A stretch of 64,000 bases of DNA from PALSA-1004 sp041483135 (GTDB lineage: Bacteria; Pseudomonadota; Gammaproteobacteria; Burkholderiales; SG8-41): assembly GCA_041483135.1 (NCBI GenBank), contig JBGPFE010000014.1, forward strand, positions 1 to 64,000, in the 5' to 3' direction. The position numbers and the translations under genes are program-made. Below are positions 42,491 to 51,236 of the stretch, piece by piece. Position 1 is the first letter of the stretch; each line of letters begins with the position of its first letter. The notes below the pieces were generated by a model that was not told where the DNA came from, did no database searches, and saw only the letters and a list, made by a program, of their open reading frames with translations.

Positions 42491-42990
42491 CAGTAGTCCC
42501 TGCCCCAGTCCACGCTGATCACGCCCGCCGTAAGATCAACCCGCTTGATCGCGCTCGCTATGAACGGTATCAGCGTTTCGCGCTCATGGTCCTTGTCGCC
42601 GACCACAACCAGCACGTCGTTCGCGCCGGTCTGCATGATCCGGGCAACCCGCCCGAATTCATGCTGCTCCCCATTCACGACTTTGAGGCCGATCAGATCG
42701 GCCCAGTAAAATTCACCGGCCGCGGCGCCCGGTAATTGTTCGCGCGGCACTGCAATTTCGAACCCTTTCAACGCTGCCGCGGCTTCGCGGTCGTCGATAC
42801 CTTCAAGATGCGCGACCAGCGTGTTGCCGTGGATCTTGGCCGCCGCGACCCGCATTTCGCGCCAGTCACCGTCACGCGCGAGCCACCACACCGGATAATC
42901 GCGCAGATTGCCGGGCTGCGCGGTCAGGGCGTATATCTTGATCCAGCCCTTGACCCCGAATGGGACGGTCACCCGCCCCATCACTACCAT
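42490..42990 (-). CDS. rimM: Ribosome maturation factor RimM
   Basis: This 166-residue protein has the RimM N-terminal barrel (VVMGRVTVPFGVKGWIKI) and a C-terminal PRC barrel (FYWADLIGLKVVN). It helps mature the 30S head. I chose the ATG at 42990, just after the rpsP stop, because the longer frame (to 43164) runs through rpsP and lacks similarity. Confidence 0.95.
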   Translation of the reverse strand: MVVMGRVTVPFGVKGWIKIYALTAQPGNLRDYPVWWLARDGDWREMRVAAAKIHGNTLVAHLEGIDDREAAAALKGFEIAVPREQLPGAAAGEFYWADLIGLKVVNGEQHEFGRVARIMQTGANDVLVVVGDKDHERETLIPFIASAIKRVDLTAGVISVDWGRDY

Positions 42991-42994
42991 GCGC

Positions 42995-43249
42995 TCAGGC
43001 AGCTGGCTTGGCGCCGAACTGCTTGACGAGCCGCGCCGCTGTGTCGCTGATTTGGGCACCCTTGCTCTGCCAGTACGTGAGGCGCTCGGTCTGCACGCGG
43101 AACGTTTCCTGGCCAGCCGGTGCTTTGGGATTGTAAAAACCGATGCGCTCGATGAAGCGGCCATCGCGCGCGCGCTTCGAATCCGCGACCACCAGATTAA
43201 AAAACGGGCGCTTTTTGGCGCCGCCGCGTGCCAGTCTGATCACAACCAT
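42995..43249 (-). CDS. rpsP: Small ribosomal subunit protein bS16
   Basis: This 84-residue protein starts VVIRLARGGAKKRPFFNLVVAD and contains RFIERIGFYNPK, both diagnostic of bS16. It is the first gene of the rpsP-rimM-trmD-rplS operon. The 193 bases upstream to ffh contain no further gene and probably the operon promoter. Confidence 0.97.
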   Translation of the reverse strand: MVVIRLARGGAKKRPFFNLVVADSKRARDGRFIERIGFYNPKAPAGQETFRVQTERLTYWQSKGAQISDTAARLVKQFGAKPAA

Positions 43250-43442
43250 GGTAAATCCGACCCCGAAAATGCGGAAAGGGCGTGATTTTACGCTAGTTTT
43301 TGCCCTTAACGCAAGACAAAGACCGGGGGCATGAAAATGGCGGCCGGCTTGCTGCTCTAATAGCGGCCCGGGGTACTAAGATATTGATTTCAAGATCAGA
43401 GGACAACAACGGAACGTGGCGATGCGGCTTATCAAGTCAAGT

Positions 43443-44807
43443 TCAGCGTATCCCGCCGGGAAACATCCCTTTCATCGACCGCATCATCTTCGCCATCCCG
43501 CCTTTCGCCATCATTTTCATCATTTTCTGGGTCTGCTCGAACTGGGCGAGCAGGCGGTTCACTTCCTGCACCGTGACGCCGGCGCCGGCGGCGATGCGGC
43601 GCTTGCGGGAGGCCTTGATCAATTCGGGCCTGGCGCGCTCCTGCGGCGTCATCGAATTGATGATGCCCTCGATGCGGCGGAGCTGCTTGTCGTCCATCTG
43701 CATCCCGACGCCACCCCGGCCGGCGGCCTGCGCAAGTTGCCCGGGCAATTTATCCAGCAGCGACGCGACGCCCCCCATTTTCTTCATCTGGCCTATCTGC
43801 TGCTTGAAATCCTCGAGGTCGAAGCCTTTTCCCGACTTGACCTTCTGCGCGAATTTCTCGGCCTCGCCGCGGTCGACCGTGCGTTGCGCGTCCTCGATCA
43901 GCGACAGCACGTCGCCCATGCCGAGGATGCGCGAGGCCATGCGGTCGGGATGGAACGCCTCCAGGCCGGTGAGCTTTTCGCCGACGCCGGCGAACTTGAT
44001 CGGCTTGCCGGTGACTTGCCGCACCGACAGCGCGGCACCACCGCGCGCGTCGCCGTCGAGCTTCGTCAGCACGACGCCGGTCAGCGGCAGCGCATCGGCA
44101 AACACCTTGGCGACGTTGACCGCATCCTGGCCCTGCATCGAATCGACGACGAACAGCGTCTCGATCGGCTTCAGCACCGCATGCAACTCACGAATCTCGC
44201 GCATCATTTCGTCGTCGATCGCGAGCCGGCCCGCGGTGTCGACGATCAGCACGTCGTGGTAATGCCTGCGCGCAAAATCGAGCGCTGCTGCCGCGATACC
44301 AGCCGGCTTCTGCCCGGGTTCCGACGGAAAGAAATCGGTCTCCGTCTGCGCCGCGAGCATTTTCAGCTGCTCGATCGCGGCCGGGCGATAGACGTCGCAA
44401 CTCACGAGCAGCACTTTCTTTTTCATCTGCTCATGCAACATCCTGGCAAGCTTGCCGCCGGTAGTGGTCTTGCCCGAACCCTGCAGGCCCGCCATCAGGA
44501 TCACCGCCGGCGGTGTAGTCGCGAGATCGAGCTCGGCGCTGGTCTCGCCCATCAGCGCAATCAGCTCGCGGTGCACGACGCCGACCAGCGCCTGGCCCGG
44601 CGTGAGGCTCGCCATGACCTCCTGGCCGAGTGCGCGTTCGCGCACACGCGCGACGAAATCCCTGACCACCGGCAGCGCAACGTCGGCCTCGAGCAGCGCC
44701 ATGCGCACTTCGCGCAGCGCGTCCTGAACGTTGGTTTCGGTGAGCCGCGCTTCGCCGCGCAGCGTCTTGATGACCTGCGACAGGCGGCCTGTCAGATTTT
44801 CAAACAT
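43443..44807 (-). CDS. ffh: Signal recognition particle protein Ffh
   Basis: This 454-residue GTPase binds 4.5S RNA and signal sequences of nascent membrane proteins. It has the N domain (residues ~1-85), the G domain with GLQGSGKTTTGGKLA, DTAGRL and TKLDGDARGG, and a Met-rich M domain from ~300 to the end (GGMAKMMRSMKGMFPGG). It is divergent from ypjD, a common betaproteobacterial arrangement. Confidence 0.97.
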   Translation of the reverse strand: MFENLTGRLSQVIKTLRGEARLTETNVQDALREVRMALLEADVALPVVRDFVARVRERALGQEVMASLTPGQALVGVVHRELIALMGETSAELDLATTPPAVILMAGLQGSGKTTTGGKLARMLHEQMKKKVLLVSCDVYRPAAIEQLKMLAAQTETDFFPSEPGQKPAGIAAAALDFARRHYHDVLIVDTAGRLAIDDEMMREIRELHAVLKPIETLFVVDSMQGQDAVNVAKVFADALPLTGVVLTKLDGDARGGAALSVRQVTGKPIKFAGVGEKLTGLEAFHPDRMASRILGMGDVLSLIEDAQRTVDRGEAEKFAQKVKSGKGFDLEDFKQQIGQMKKMGGVASLLDKLPGQLAQAAGRGGVGMQMDDKQLRRIEGIINSMTPQERARPELIKASRKRRIAAGAGVTVQEVNRLLAQFEQTQKMMKMMAKGGMAKMMRSMKGMFPGGIR

Positions 44808-44863
44808 CGTGACCCTGGAATTTCCTCTGGTGTAGACTGGGAACGATTGCCGCGCTTGATAGC

Positions 44864-45682
44864 ATGCCCGACCTCGTATTCTATCTGATCACCTCGCTTG
44901 CGTACGCGGCGCTTGCCGCGTACTTCTGGCGCACGCGCTGGACGGCGCCCGCGGCCCGCGACAATCCGAAAACGCTCGAACACCTCGCCGTGCTGGTGCC
45001 GCTCATGCTGCACGCAACGCTACTCTACGATTCGGTGTTCGCTGGCGGCGGCATGCATCTCGGGGTCGGCAACGCGGTGTCCGCCATCGTTTGGCTCACC
45101 GTGCTGATCTACTGGCTCGGCAACTTCTTTTACAACGTGGAGGGCCTGCAGGCGATGGTAATGCCCGTCGCGGCCGTGTGCGCTCTATTGCCCGCGCTGT
45201 TTCCTTCGATGCGCGCATTACCCAACACCGAACTCGCGGCATTCAAGGCGCACCTGCTGATCTCGATGCTCGCCTACAGCCTGTTTACCATCGCTTCGCT
45301 GCACGTGTTGCTGATGGCGCTGCTCGAGCGCCGGCTGCACGGCGGCGAGTTGCCTGCCATGCTGCAAAAATTGCCGCCGCTGCTGACCATGGAAACATTG
45401 CTGTTTCGCATCATCACTGCCGGTTTCGTGCTGCTGACGCTGACGCTCGCGACCGGCATCGTGTTTTCCGAGGAACTGTTCGGAAAAGCGATGCGTTTCA
45501 ATCACAAGACCGTGTTCGGCATTTTGTCGTGGCTCATCTTCGCCGCACTGCTCGGCGGCAGACAGCTCTATGGGTGGCGCGGGCGAATAGCGGTGCGCTG
45601 GACGCTGACCGGATTCCTGATGCTGGTGCTCGCCTACATCGGCAGCAAATTCGTGCTCGAAGTGATCCTTGGAAGAGCGTGA
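44864..45682 (+). CDS. ypjD: CcsA/YpjD-type inner membrane protein
   Basis: This 272-residue protein has about eight hydrophobic segments and belongs to the cytochrome c assembly (CcsA/CcmC) superfamily. The segment LISMLAYSLFTIASLHVLLMA and His residues in FKAHLLI and FNHKTVFGI fit the YpjD branch, which sits next to ffh in many proteobacteria. Its precise role in haem handling is not established. Confidence 0.88.
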   Translation: MPDLVFYLITSLAYAALAAYFWRTRWTAPAARDNPKTLEHLAVLVPLMLHATLLYDSVFAGGGMHLGVGNAVSAIVWLTVLIYWLGNFFYNVEGLQAMVMPVAAVCALLPALFPSMRALPNTELAAFKAHLLISMLAYSLFTIASLHVLLMALLERRLHGGELPAMLQKLPPLLTMETLLFRIITAGFVLLTLTLATGIVFSEELFGKAMRFNHKTVFGILSWLIFAALLGGRQLYGWRGRIAVRWTLTGFLMLVLAYIGSKFVLEVILGRA

Positions 45683-45777
45683 AACGTGAGCGGTGAAAAA
45701 TGAAAAGTAACGGCGGAAAAATTTGCGAGCCCCTGACCATGCGACATTCATTTCACGTTTCACATTTCACGTTTCAC
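45679..45777. repeat. Intergenic inverted repeat after ypjD
   Basis: GTGAAACGTGA (45679-45689) overlaps the ypjD stop and is the reverse complement of TCACGTTTCAC, present twice (45753-45763 and 45767-45777). The gap up to 45838 then has runs of CTCTCGCCTC. It may act as a transcription end for ypjD. Confidence 0.6.
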
Positions 45778-45838
45778 TCGCAGTCCTGACAGCGCACTCC
45801 CCGCCTCTCGCCTCACTCCTCTCGCCTCTCTCGCCCCA

Positions 45839-47131
45839 ATGGACGACATCCCGTTATCAGCGCAGCTCAGCGCGCTCGCCATCCTGCTGCTGATGTCCGC
45901 GTTTTTCTCGCTCGCCGAAACCAGCATGATGGCGTTGAACCGCTATCGGCTGAAGGCACTGGTGCGGCTCGGCAGCCGCGGCGCCAAGCTGACGACGGAG
46001 TTGCTGGCCCATACCGATCGCCTGCTTGGCGTGATCCTGCTCGGCAACACCCTAGTGGCCGCCGGCGCTGCGACGCTCGCGGCCCTCATCGCGCACACCC
46101 TGTGGGGCGATCACCGGTGGGTCCCGGCGGCGAGCGCGGTCGGGGTGACCTTCGCGCTGCTGATCGTGTCCGAAATCACGCCCAAAGTCATCGGCGCGAG
46201 CTACGCGGAACAGATCGCGCTGCCAATCGCGTTCGTGCTGAAGCCGCTGCTGACGGCCCTTTACCCGATGGTGTGGTTCGCCAACCTGTTCGTGCACGCA
46301 CTGCTGTGGCTGTTCCGGCTTAAATCTGCGAGCTCGGTGGACAGCAAACTGACTCCGGAAGAGCTGCGCACGCTGGTGCTCGAGGCCGGCAACTACATCC
46401 CGAAAAAGCACCAAAGCATTCTGCTCAACCTGTTCGACCTCGAAAGCATCACGGTCGACGATGTGATGACGCCGCGCAACCAGATCGAGGCGATCGATAT
46501 CGATGCGCCGCCCGATGTCATGCGACAGCAGATCGCGACCGCCTATCACCGCCGGCTGCCGGTATATCAGGGCCAGCCCGACAATATCATCGGCATCATA
46601 ACCGTGCGCAAGGTGCTCATCGTGAGCCAGGACGCCGAGCTCGCTGCAGATCACTTGCGACAGACCATGCGCGAACCGTATTTCGCGCCGTCGGGCACGC
46701 CGCTGTTCACCCAGTTGCAACAGTTCCTGGAAATTCAGGACCGCCTGTGCTTTGTAGTGGATGAGTACGGCGAACTAATGGGGCTGCTTACGCTCGAGGA
46801 CATCGTCGAAGAGTTGATCGGCGAATTCGCGACTCACTCGCCATTGCAGCCGGCGCGCTTCAGCCGCCAGGATGACGGCACCTACCTCGCCGAAGGCGGC
46901 AGCCTGCTGCGCGAATTGAACCGCAAACTCGGCTACCGTTTCCCGCTCGACGGGCCGAAAACGCTCAACGGGTTGATTCTTGAGCACCTGCAGGACATCC
47001 CGCAACCCGGCACCAGCCTCAAAATCGCCGGCCTGAAAATGGATATCATGCAAACTCAGGATCGCGTCGTAAAAGCGGTGCGCCTGGCTGCGCCTGCCGA
47101 CCTCACAGCCCCCCCGACCGGCGATCATTAA
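45839..47131 (+). CDS. CNNM/CorC family transporter-associated protein (HlyC/CorC type)
   Basis: This 430-residue inner-membrane protein has an N-terminal CNNM (DUF21) domain with about four membrane segments (SALAILLLMSAFFSLAETSMMALNRYRL, VTFALLIVSEITPKVIGA), two CBS domains (DVMTPRNQIEAIDID; CFVVDEYGELMGLLTLEDIVEELIGE) and a C-terminal CorC_HlyC domain. Relatives take part in Mg2+ and Co2+ homeostasis. It stands alone between ypjD and the pilus genes. Confidence 0.9.
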   Translation: MDDIPLSAQLSALAILLLMSAFFSLAETSMMALNRYRLKALVRLGSRGAKLTTELLAHTDRLLGVILLGNTLVAAGAATLAALIAHTLWGDHRWVPAASAVGVTFALLIVSEITPKVIGASYAEQIALPIAFVLKPLLTALYPMVWFANLFVHALLWLFRLKSASSVDSKLTPEELRTLVLEAGNYIPKKHQSILLNLFDLESITVDDVMTPRNQIEAIDIDAPPDVMRQQIATAYHRRLPVYQGQPDNIIGIITVRKVLIVSQDAELAADHLRQTMREPYFAPSGTPLFTQLQQFLEIQDRLCFVVDEYGELMGLLTLEDIVEELIGEFATHSPLQPARFSRQDDGTYLAEGGSLLRELNRKLGYRFPLDGPKTLNGLILEHLQDIPQPGTSLKIAGLKMDIMQTQDRVVKAVRLAAPADLTAPPTGDH

Positions 47132-47189
47132 CCAGTGCCAAACCGGCTTTACAAAGCCGGCGCGCACGGGCATCATGGTATGGGATTGC

Positions 47190-47211
47190 AATCTAACCGA
47201 TTGGTTAGATT
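47190..47211. promoter_or_regulatory. Perfect 22-base palindrome upstream of pilC
   Basis: AATCTAACC (47190-47198), a GATT spacer, and GGTTAGATT (47203-47211) form a perfect inverted repeat. It ends 18 bases before the pilC start codon and is not followed by a T run, so it looks more like an operator (TetR-like size) than a terminator. It could mask the pilC ribosome site if folded in RNA. Confidence 0.45.
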
Positions 47212-47228
47212 GGATTTATGGGAGAAGC

Positions 47229-48461
47229 ATGATGGCCACGACAGCCGCTACCGCAACCAAGAAAGACGTCAAGGAATTTTCTTATTCCTGGACCGGTACC
47301 GACAAGGCCGGCAAAACCATGCGCGGCGAGATGCGCGCGGGTGGCGAAGCGGTAGTCAATGCGACGCTGCGCCGCCAGGGCATCAAGGTCCTCAAGGTCA
47401 AGAAAGTCAAAATGGGTGGTGGCAGGTCCATCACCGACAAGGACATTACGCTGTTCACCCGCCAGCTCGCGACGATGCTGAAATCCGGCGTGCCGTTGTT
47501 GCAGGCATTCGATATCGTCGGCAAGGGCCACAACAACCCGTCGGTGCAGAAACTGCTGATGGACATCAAGACCGAAATCGAAACCGGCTCGAACCTCAAG
47601 AACGCATTCGAAAAGCATCCGCTGTATTTCGACGCGCTGTTCTGCAACCTGATCGGCGCCGGCGAGCAAGCCGGTATTCTCGACACCCTGCTCGAGCGCC
47701 TTGCGTCCTACAAGGAAAAAATTCTTGCGATCAAGAACAAGATCAAAGCGGCGCTGTTCTACCCGATCGCAATTATCCTCGTCGCTTTCATCATCACGGC
47801 GGTGATCATGATATTCGTGATCCCGGCGTTCAAGCAGGTGTTCTCGGCCTTCGGCGCCGACCTGCCCGGCCCGACGCTGGTGGTAATGGCGATCTCGGAC
47901 TTTTTCGTCAAATACTGGTACGCGATCTTCGGCATCGCCTTCGGCAGCGTGTATGGGTTCCTCTACGCCTGGAAGCGCTCAAAGGCGGTGCAGATCGTGA
48001 TGGATCGCATCATGCTCAGGCTCCCGGTTTTCGGCGACCTGGTGCGCAAGGCGACGATCGCGCGCTGGACGCGCACGCTGGCGACCATGTTCGCCGCCGG
48101 CGTGCCGCTGGTGGAAGCGCTCGATTCGGTCGCTGGCGCCGCCGGCAATTACGAATATTGGGTAGGCACCAAGAAAATCCAGAGCGAGGTCGCGACGGGT
48201 TCCAGCCTGGTGGTATCGATGCAGAACGTCGACCTCTTCCCCAGCATGGTGCTGCAAATGGTCGCGATCGGCGAGGAAGCCGGCTCGCTCGACGGCATGC
48301 TCTCGAAAGTCGCGGATTTCTTCGAGGCCGAAGTCGATGACGCGGTCGAAGCGCTGTCGAGCCTGATGGAACCGCTGATCATGGTGGTGCTCGGCACGTT
48401 GATCGGCGGCATGGTGATCGCGATGTACCTGCCGATCTTCAAGATGGGCCAGGCGGTATAA
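47229..48461 (+). CDS. pilC: Type IV pilus inner membrane platform protein PilC
   Basis: This ~410-residue protein is the GspF/PilC platform that transmits force from pilus ATPases. It has two T2SSF domains, around DITLFTRQLATMLKSGVPLLQAFD and RWTRTLATMFAAGVPLVEALD, and three membrane segments (AALFYPIAIILVAFIITAVIMI, YAIFGIAFGSVYGFLYAW, and the C-terminus). GGGAGAA precedes twin ATGs at 47229 and 47232; either could start. pilD follows, but pilB is not upstream in this window. Confidence 0.93.
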   Translation: MMATTAATATKKDVKEFSYSWTGTDKAGKTMRGEMRAGGEAVVNATLRRQGIKVLKVKKVKMGGGRSITDKDITLFTRQLATMLKSGVPLLQAFDIVGKGHNNPSVQKLLMDIKTEIETGSNLKNAFEKHPLYFDALFCNLIGAGEQAGILDTLLERLASYKEKILAIKNKIKAALFYPIAIILVAFIITAVIMIFVIPAFKQVFSAFGADLPGPTLVVMAISDFFVKYWYAIFGIAFGSVYGFLYAWKRSKAVQIVMDRIMLRLPVFGDLVRKATIARWTRTLATMFAAGVPLVEALDSVAGAAGNYEYWVGTKKIQSEVATGSSLVVSMQNVDLFPSMVLQMVAIGEEAGSLDGMLSKVADFFEAEVDDAVEALSSLMEPLIMVVLGTLIGGMVIAMYLPIFKMGQAV

Positions 48462-48525
48462 AGCCGGTTTCAGGTTTCGGGTTCCGGGTTGACTCGAAAC
48501 TCGAAACTCGCGGCTCGAAACTGAC

Positions 48526-49455
48526 ATGCCCTTAATTCAGGCTTTTCAGTCCCATCCCGCGCTGTTCGTGACTGCGGTTGTCGTCGCCTCGCTCGCGATC
48601 GGCAGCTTTCTCAACGTCGTCATTCACCGCCTGCCGAAAATGCTTGAGCGCGAGTGGCGGCACCAGGCTTCAGAAGTTCTGATCGAGTGGTCAGATGGGA
48701 AAGAAGCCTCTTTGGCGGCGCAAAATTTGCGCGCGCCGATAACGATGCTGCGCGAACAGATCGAAAAAGATGAACGCTACAATCTGATTGCGCCGCGCTC
48801 AGCCTGCCCCTCGTGTGGTTATGGAATCTCCGCATTTGAGAATATTCCAATCCTGAGCTGGCTATGGTTGCGTGGCCGTTGCTCCCATTGCAAAGCCCGT
48901 ATCAGCATCCGGTATCCGATCGTTGAAACCTTGACCGGCGCAATTTCCGGATACGTTGCGTGGCGCTTCGGTTTCAGCATCGCGACGCTGGCCGGGTTGA
49001 TTTTCGTGTGGGCGATGATCGCTCTTTCCTTCATCGACCTGGATACCACATATCTTCCGGATGACATCACCCAGCCTCTGCTCTGGCTGGGCATCCTCTT
49101 TTCACTGGCCAACGTGTTCACCACTTTGCCTGCCTCAGTCGCGGGCGCCGTGCTCGGTTATCTCGTGCTTTGGGTCGTCTCGAAAACCTGGAATCTCATC
49201 CGGAACGTTGAATCCATGGGACACGGCGATTTCAAATTGCTCGCGGTCATAGGCGGATGGCTCGGGTGGGAGATGCTGCCCCAAACAATACTGATCTCCT
49301 CGTTCATCGGGGCTTTGGTCGGGCTGGGATTGATGCTGGCTGGAAGGGGGGATTTGTCCACCAAGATTCCTTTCGGCCCTTATCTCGCTATTGCCGGCGT
49401 TCTCGCGATGCTCCACGGCGCCACGATCAATCAGTTCTATCTTCGACTCCTCTAA
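48526..49455 (+). CDS. pilD: Prepilin peptidase / N-methyltransferase PilD
   Basis: This 309-residue membrane protein cuts and methylates type IV prepilins. It has the N-terminal cysteine pairs CPSC and CSHC (the zinc-binding insert), about seven membrane segments, and the two catalytic Asp in FIDLDTTYLPDD and in MGHGDFK. It follows pilC by 64 bases, a gap filled with CGAAACTC-type repeats, and is followed by coaE after 4 bases. Confidence 0.93.
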   Translation: MPLIQAFQSHPALFVTAVVVASLAIGSFLNVVIHRLPKMLEREWRHQASEVLIEWSDGKEASLAAQNLRAPITMLREQIEKDERYNLIAPRSACPSCGYGISAFENIPILSWLWLRGRCSHCKARISIRYPIVETLTGAISGYVAWRFGFSIATLAGLIFVWAMIALSFIDLDTTYLPDDITQPLLWLGILFSLANVFTTLPASVAGAVLGYLVLWVVSKTWNLIRNVESMGHGDFKLLAVIGGWLGWEMLPQTILISSFIGALVGLGLMLAGRGDLSTKIPFGPYLAIAGVLAMLHGATINQFYLRLL

Positions 49456-49459
49456 TCCC

Positions 49460-50110
49460 ATGCCGCTCGTGATCGCGCTCACCGGCGGCATCGGCAGCGG
49501 CAAAAGCAGCGTGGCCGCGATGCTCAAGGAACTCGGCGCCGCCATCATCGACACCGATGAGATCGCGCACCGCCTGACGGCCGCTGGACAGTCCGGCGCG
49601 CGCGCGATCAACGAGCAGTTCGGGGCCGCCTATCTGCGCGGGGACGGCGCGCTCGACCGCGAGCGCATGCGCGAGCGGGTGTTCTCCGACCCGCAAGCCA
49701 GGCAAAAACTCGAAGCGATACTGCATCCGATGATACGCGCCGAGGTAAACGCTGAAATGAGCGCCGAGATGAGTTCAACGGTCAAACGCGCGCGCGCGCC
49801 TTATATAGTGATCGTCGTGCCATTGCTAATCGAAACAGGCGCGTATCGCGACCTTGCGCGGCGCATACTGGTCGTCGATTGCAGCGAGGAGCAGCAGATC
49901 GCGCGCGTGATGCAGCGCAGCGGACTCACTGCCGACACGGTGCGCACCATGATCGCGAGCCAGGTGAGCCGCAGCGAGCGCCTCAAGCATGCCGATGACA
50001 TAGTGCGCAACGATACCGACCTCGTGGCGCTGCGCGCCGGCGTGGCCGCGCTGCACCATCATTACCTTGAACTCGCAAAAAACCAGGCCGATCCCGGCCA
50101 AAGCCGCTAA
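49460..50110 (+). CDS. coaE: Dephospho-CoA kinase
   Basis: This 216-residue enzyme catalyses the last step of coenzyme A synthesis. It has the P-loop GGIGSGKSS (residues 9-17), the DTDEIAH motif and PLLIETG. I chose the ATG at 49460, 4 bases after pilD, because the frame upstream runs inside pilD. The order pilD-coaE-zapD is common in Betaproteobacteria. Confidence 0.95.
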   Translation: MPLVIALTGGIGSGKSSVAAMLKELGAAIIDTDEIAHRLTAAGQSGARAINEQFGAAYLRGDGALDRERMRERVFSDPQARQKLEAILHPMIRAEVNAEMSAEMSSTVKRARAPYIVIVVPLLIETGAYRDLARRILVVDCSEEQQIARVMQRSGLTADTVRTMIASQVSRSERLKHADDIVRNDTDLVALRAGVAALHHHYLELAKNQADPGQSR

Positions 50111-50205
50111 ATCACCGTCAAAACATCAAATAAGGTCTTTATTTTTTTCGGGTTTTGTAGAACAATTAGCCGCATCCCAACAACGCCTGCGCCTCGTCTC
50201 GTGCC

Positions 50206-50961
50206 GTGATCAGCTACGAATACCCACTGAGCGAGCGGATCCGCACCCTGTTGCGGCTCGAGGATCTTTACGAGCGGGCGTTCTACTTCACCGCCAAGGC
50301 CGACCCCCAGGAGCACCACGTCGCGTTGTTGTGCCTGTTCGAGATACTCGAAGTCGCGGGCCGCGCCGATCTCAAATCCGACCTGCTGCAAGAGCTTGAG
50401 CGCCAGAAGCAATCGCTCGAATCGCTGCGCGAGAATCCCGACATTTCGCAGGAAGCGCTCGACAGCATTTTGTGGGAAATCGACCGCACTTCATCAAAGC
50501 TGTTCCAGATGTCGGGCAAGGTCGGCCAGGAGCTGCGCGAGAACGAATGGCTGATGAGCATCAAGCAGCGCACCAACATTCCGGGCGGCGTATGCGAGTT
50601 CGACGTGCCATCGTACCATTACTGGCTGCATCAAAGCGCCGAGCAGCATCGTCACGATCTCGAGCAGTGGCTCGCGCCGTTCCTGCCGATCCGCGATGGC
50701 ATAGCGATCGTGTTGCGGTTGCTGCGTGAAAGCGGCAAAGTGTCGTCGCAGACCGCGGTGCAAGGCGTCTACCAGCAGATGATGGCGGGTCGCATCGCCC
50801 AAATGCTGCGCATCCGGCTCAAGCGCGACTATCACTGCGTTCCCGAAATGAGCGCCAACAAGTACGCGCTCAATATCCGTTTCACGATGCAGGAAGGCGG
50901 GCAGCGTCCGAAGGTCATCGAATCGGACGTCGAGTTCGAGCTGACGTTCTGCAATCTTTGA
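50206..50961 (+). CDS. zapD: Cell division protein ZapD
   Basis: This 251-residue protein bundles FtsZ filaments at the division site. The family start ISYEYPLSERIRTLLRLEDLYERAFYF is followed by helical segments and NIPGGVCEFDVPSYHYWLH. It lies 95 bases after coaE; the gap has an AT-rich stretch with a weak hairpin (AAATAAGG/CTTTATTT) that may end the coaE transcript. yacG follows after 6 bases. Confidence 0.94.
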   Translation: MISYEYPLSERIRTLLRLEDLYERAFYFTAKADPQEHHVALLCLFEILEVAGRADLKSDLLQELERQKQSLESLRENPDISQEALDSILWEIDRTSSKLFQMSGKVGQELRENEWLMSIKQRTNIPGGVCEFDVPSYHYWLHQSAEQHRHDLEQWLAPFLPIRDGIAIVLRLLRESGKVSSQTAVQGVYQQMMAGRIAQMLRIRLKRDYHCVPEMSANKYALNIRFTMQEGGQRPKVIESDVEFELTFCNL

Positions 50962-50967
50962 ACGGCG

Positions 50968-51162
50968 ATGAATGCGCGCATCGTGAACTGCCCGCAGTGC
51001 GGCAAACCCGCGGCGTGGGACACCGCCAACCCCTACCGCCCGTTCTGCTCGGCGCGCTGCCGCCTGATCGACCTCGGCGCGTGGGCGAGCGAAAACTACC
51101 GCATCCCGGTAGCCGAAACCAAGGACGATATCGAATCAGGCACGCCCGAAGCAGATAAATAA
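50968..51162 (+). CDS. yacG: DNA gyrase inhibitor YacG
   Basis: This 64-residue zinc protein has the C-x2-C...C-x3-C set in NCPQCGKP and FCSARC. YacG binds gyrase subunit B and blocks its DNA binding. It starts 6 bases after zapD and shares its promoter. The length and the RLIDLGAWASENYRIP end are normal. Confidence 0.93.
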   Translation: MNARIVNCPQCGKPAAWDTANPYRPFCSARCRLIDLGAWASENYRIPVAETKDDIESGTPEADK

Positions 51163-51176
51163 GTTGCAGGTTTCGG

Positions 51177-51236
51177 GTTTCGAGTTCCTCGCGTTAAATC
51201 TTTAAACCCAACAACTCTAAACTCGCAACTCGAAAC
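51177..51236. repeat. Inverted repeat between convergent yacG and Nudix genes
   Basis: GTTTCGAGTT (51177-51186) and AACTCGAAAC (51227-51236) are exact reverse complements, with related degenerate units between them. It fills the space between two converging genes and abuts the Nudix/ThiE stop codon, so it may end transcription in both directions. Confidence 0.6.
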
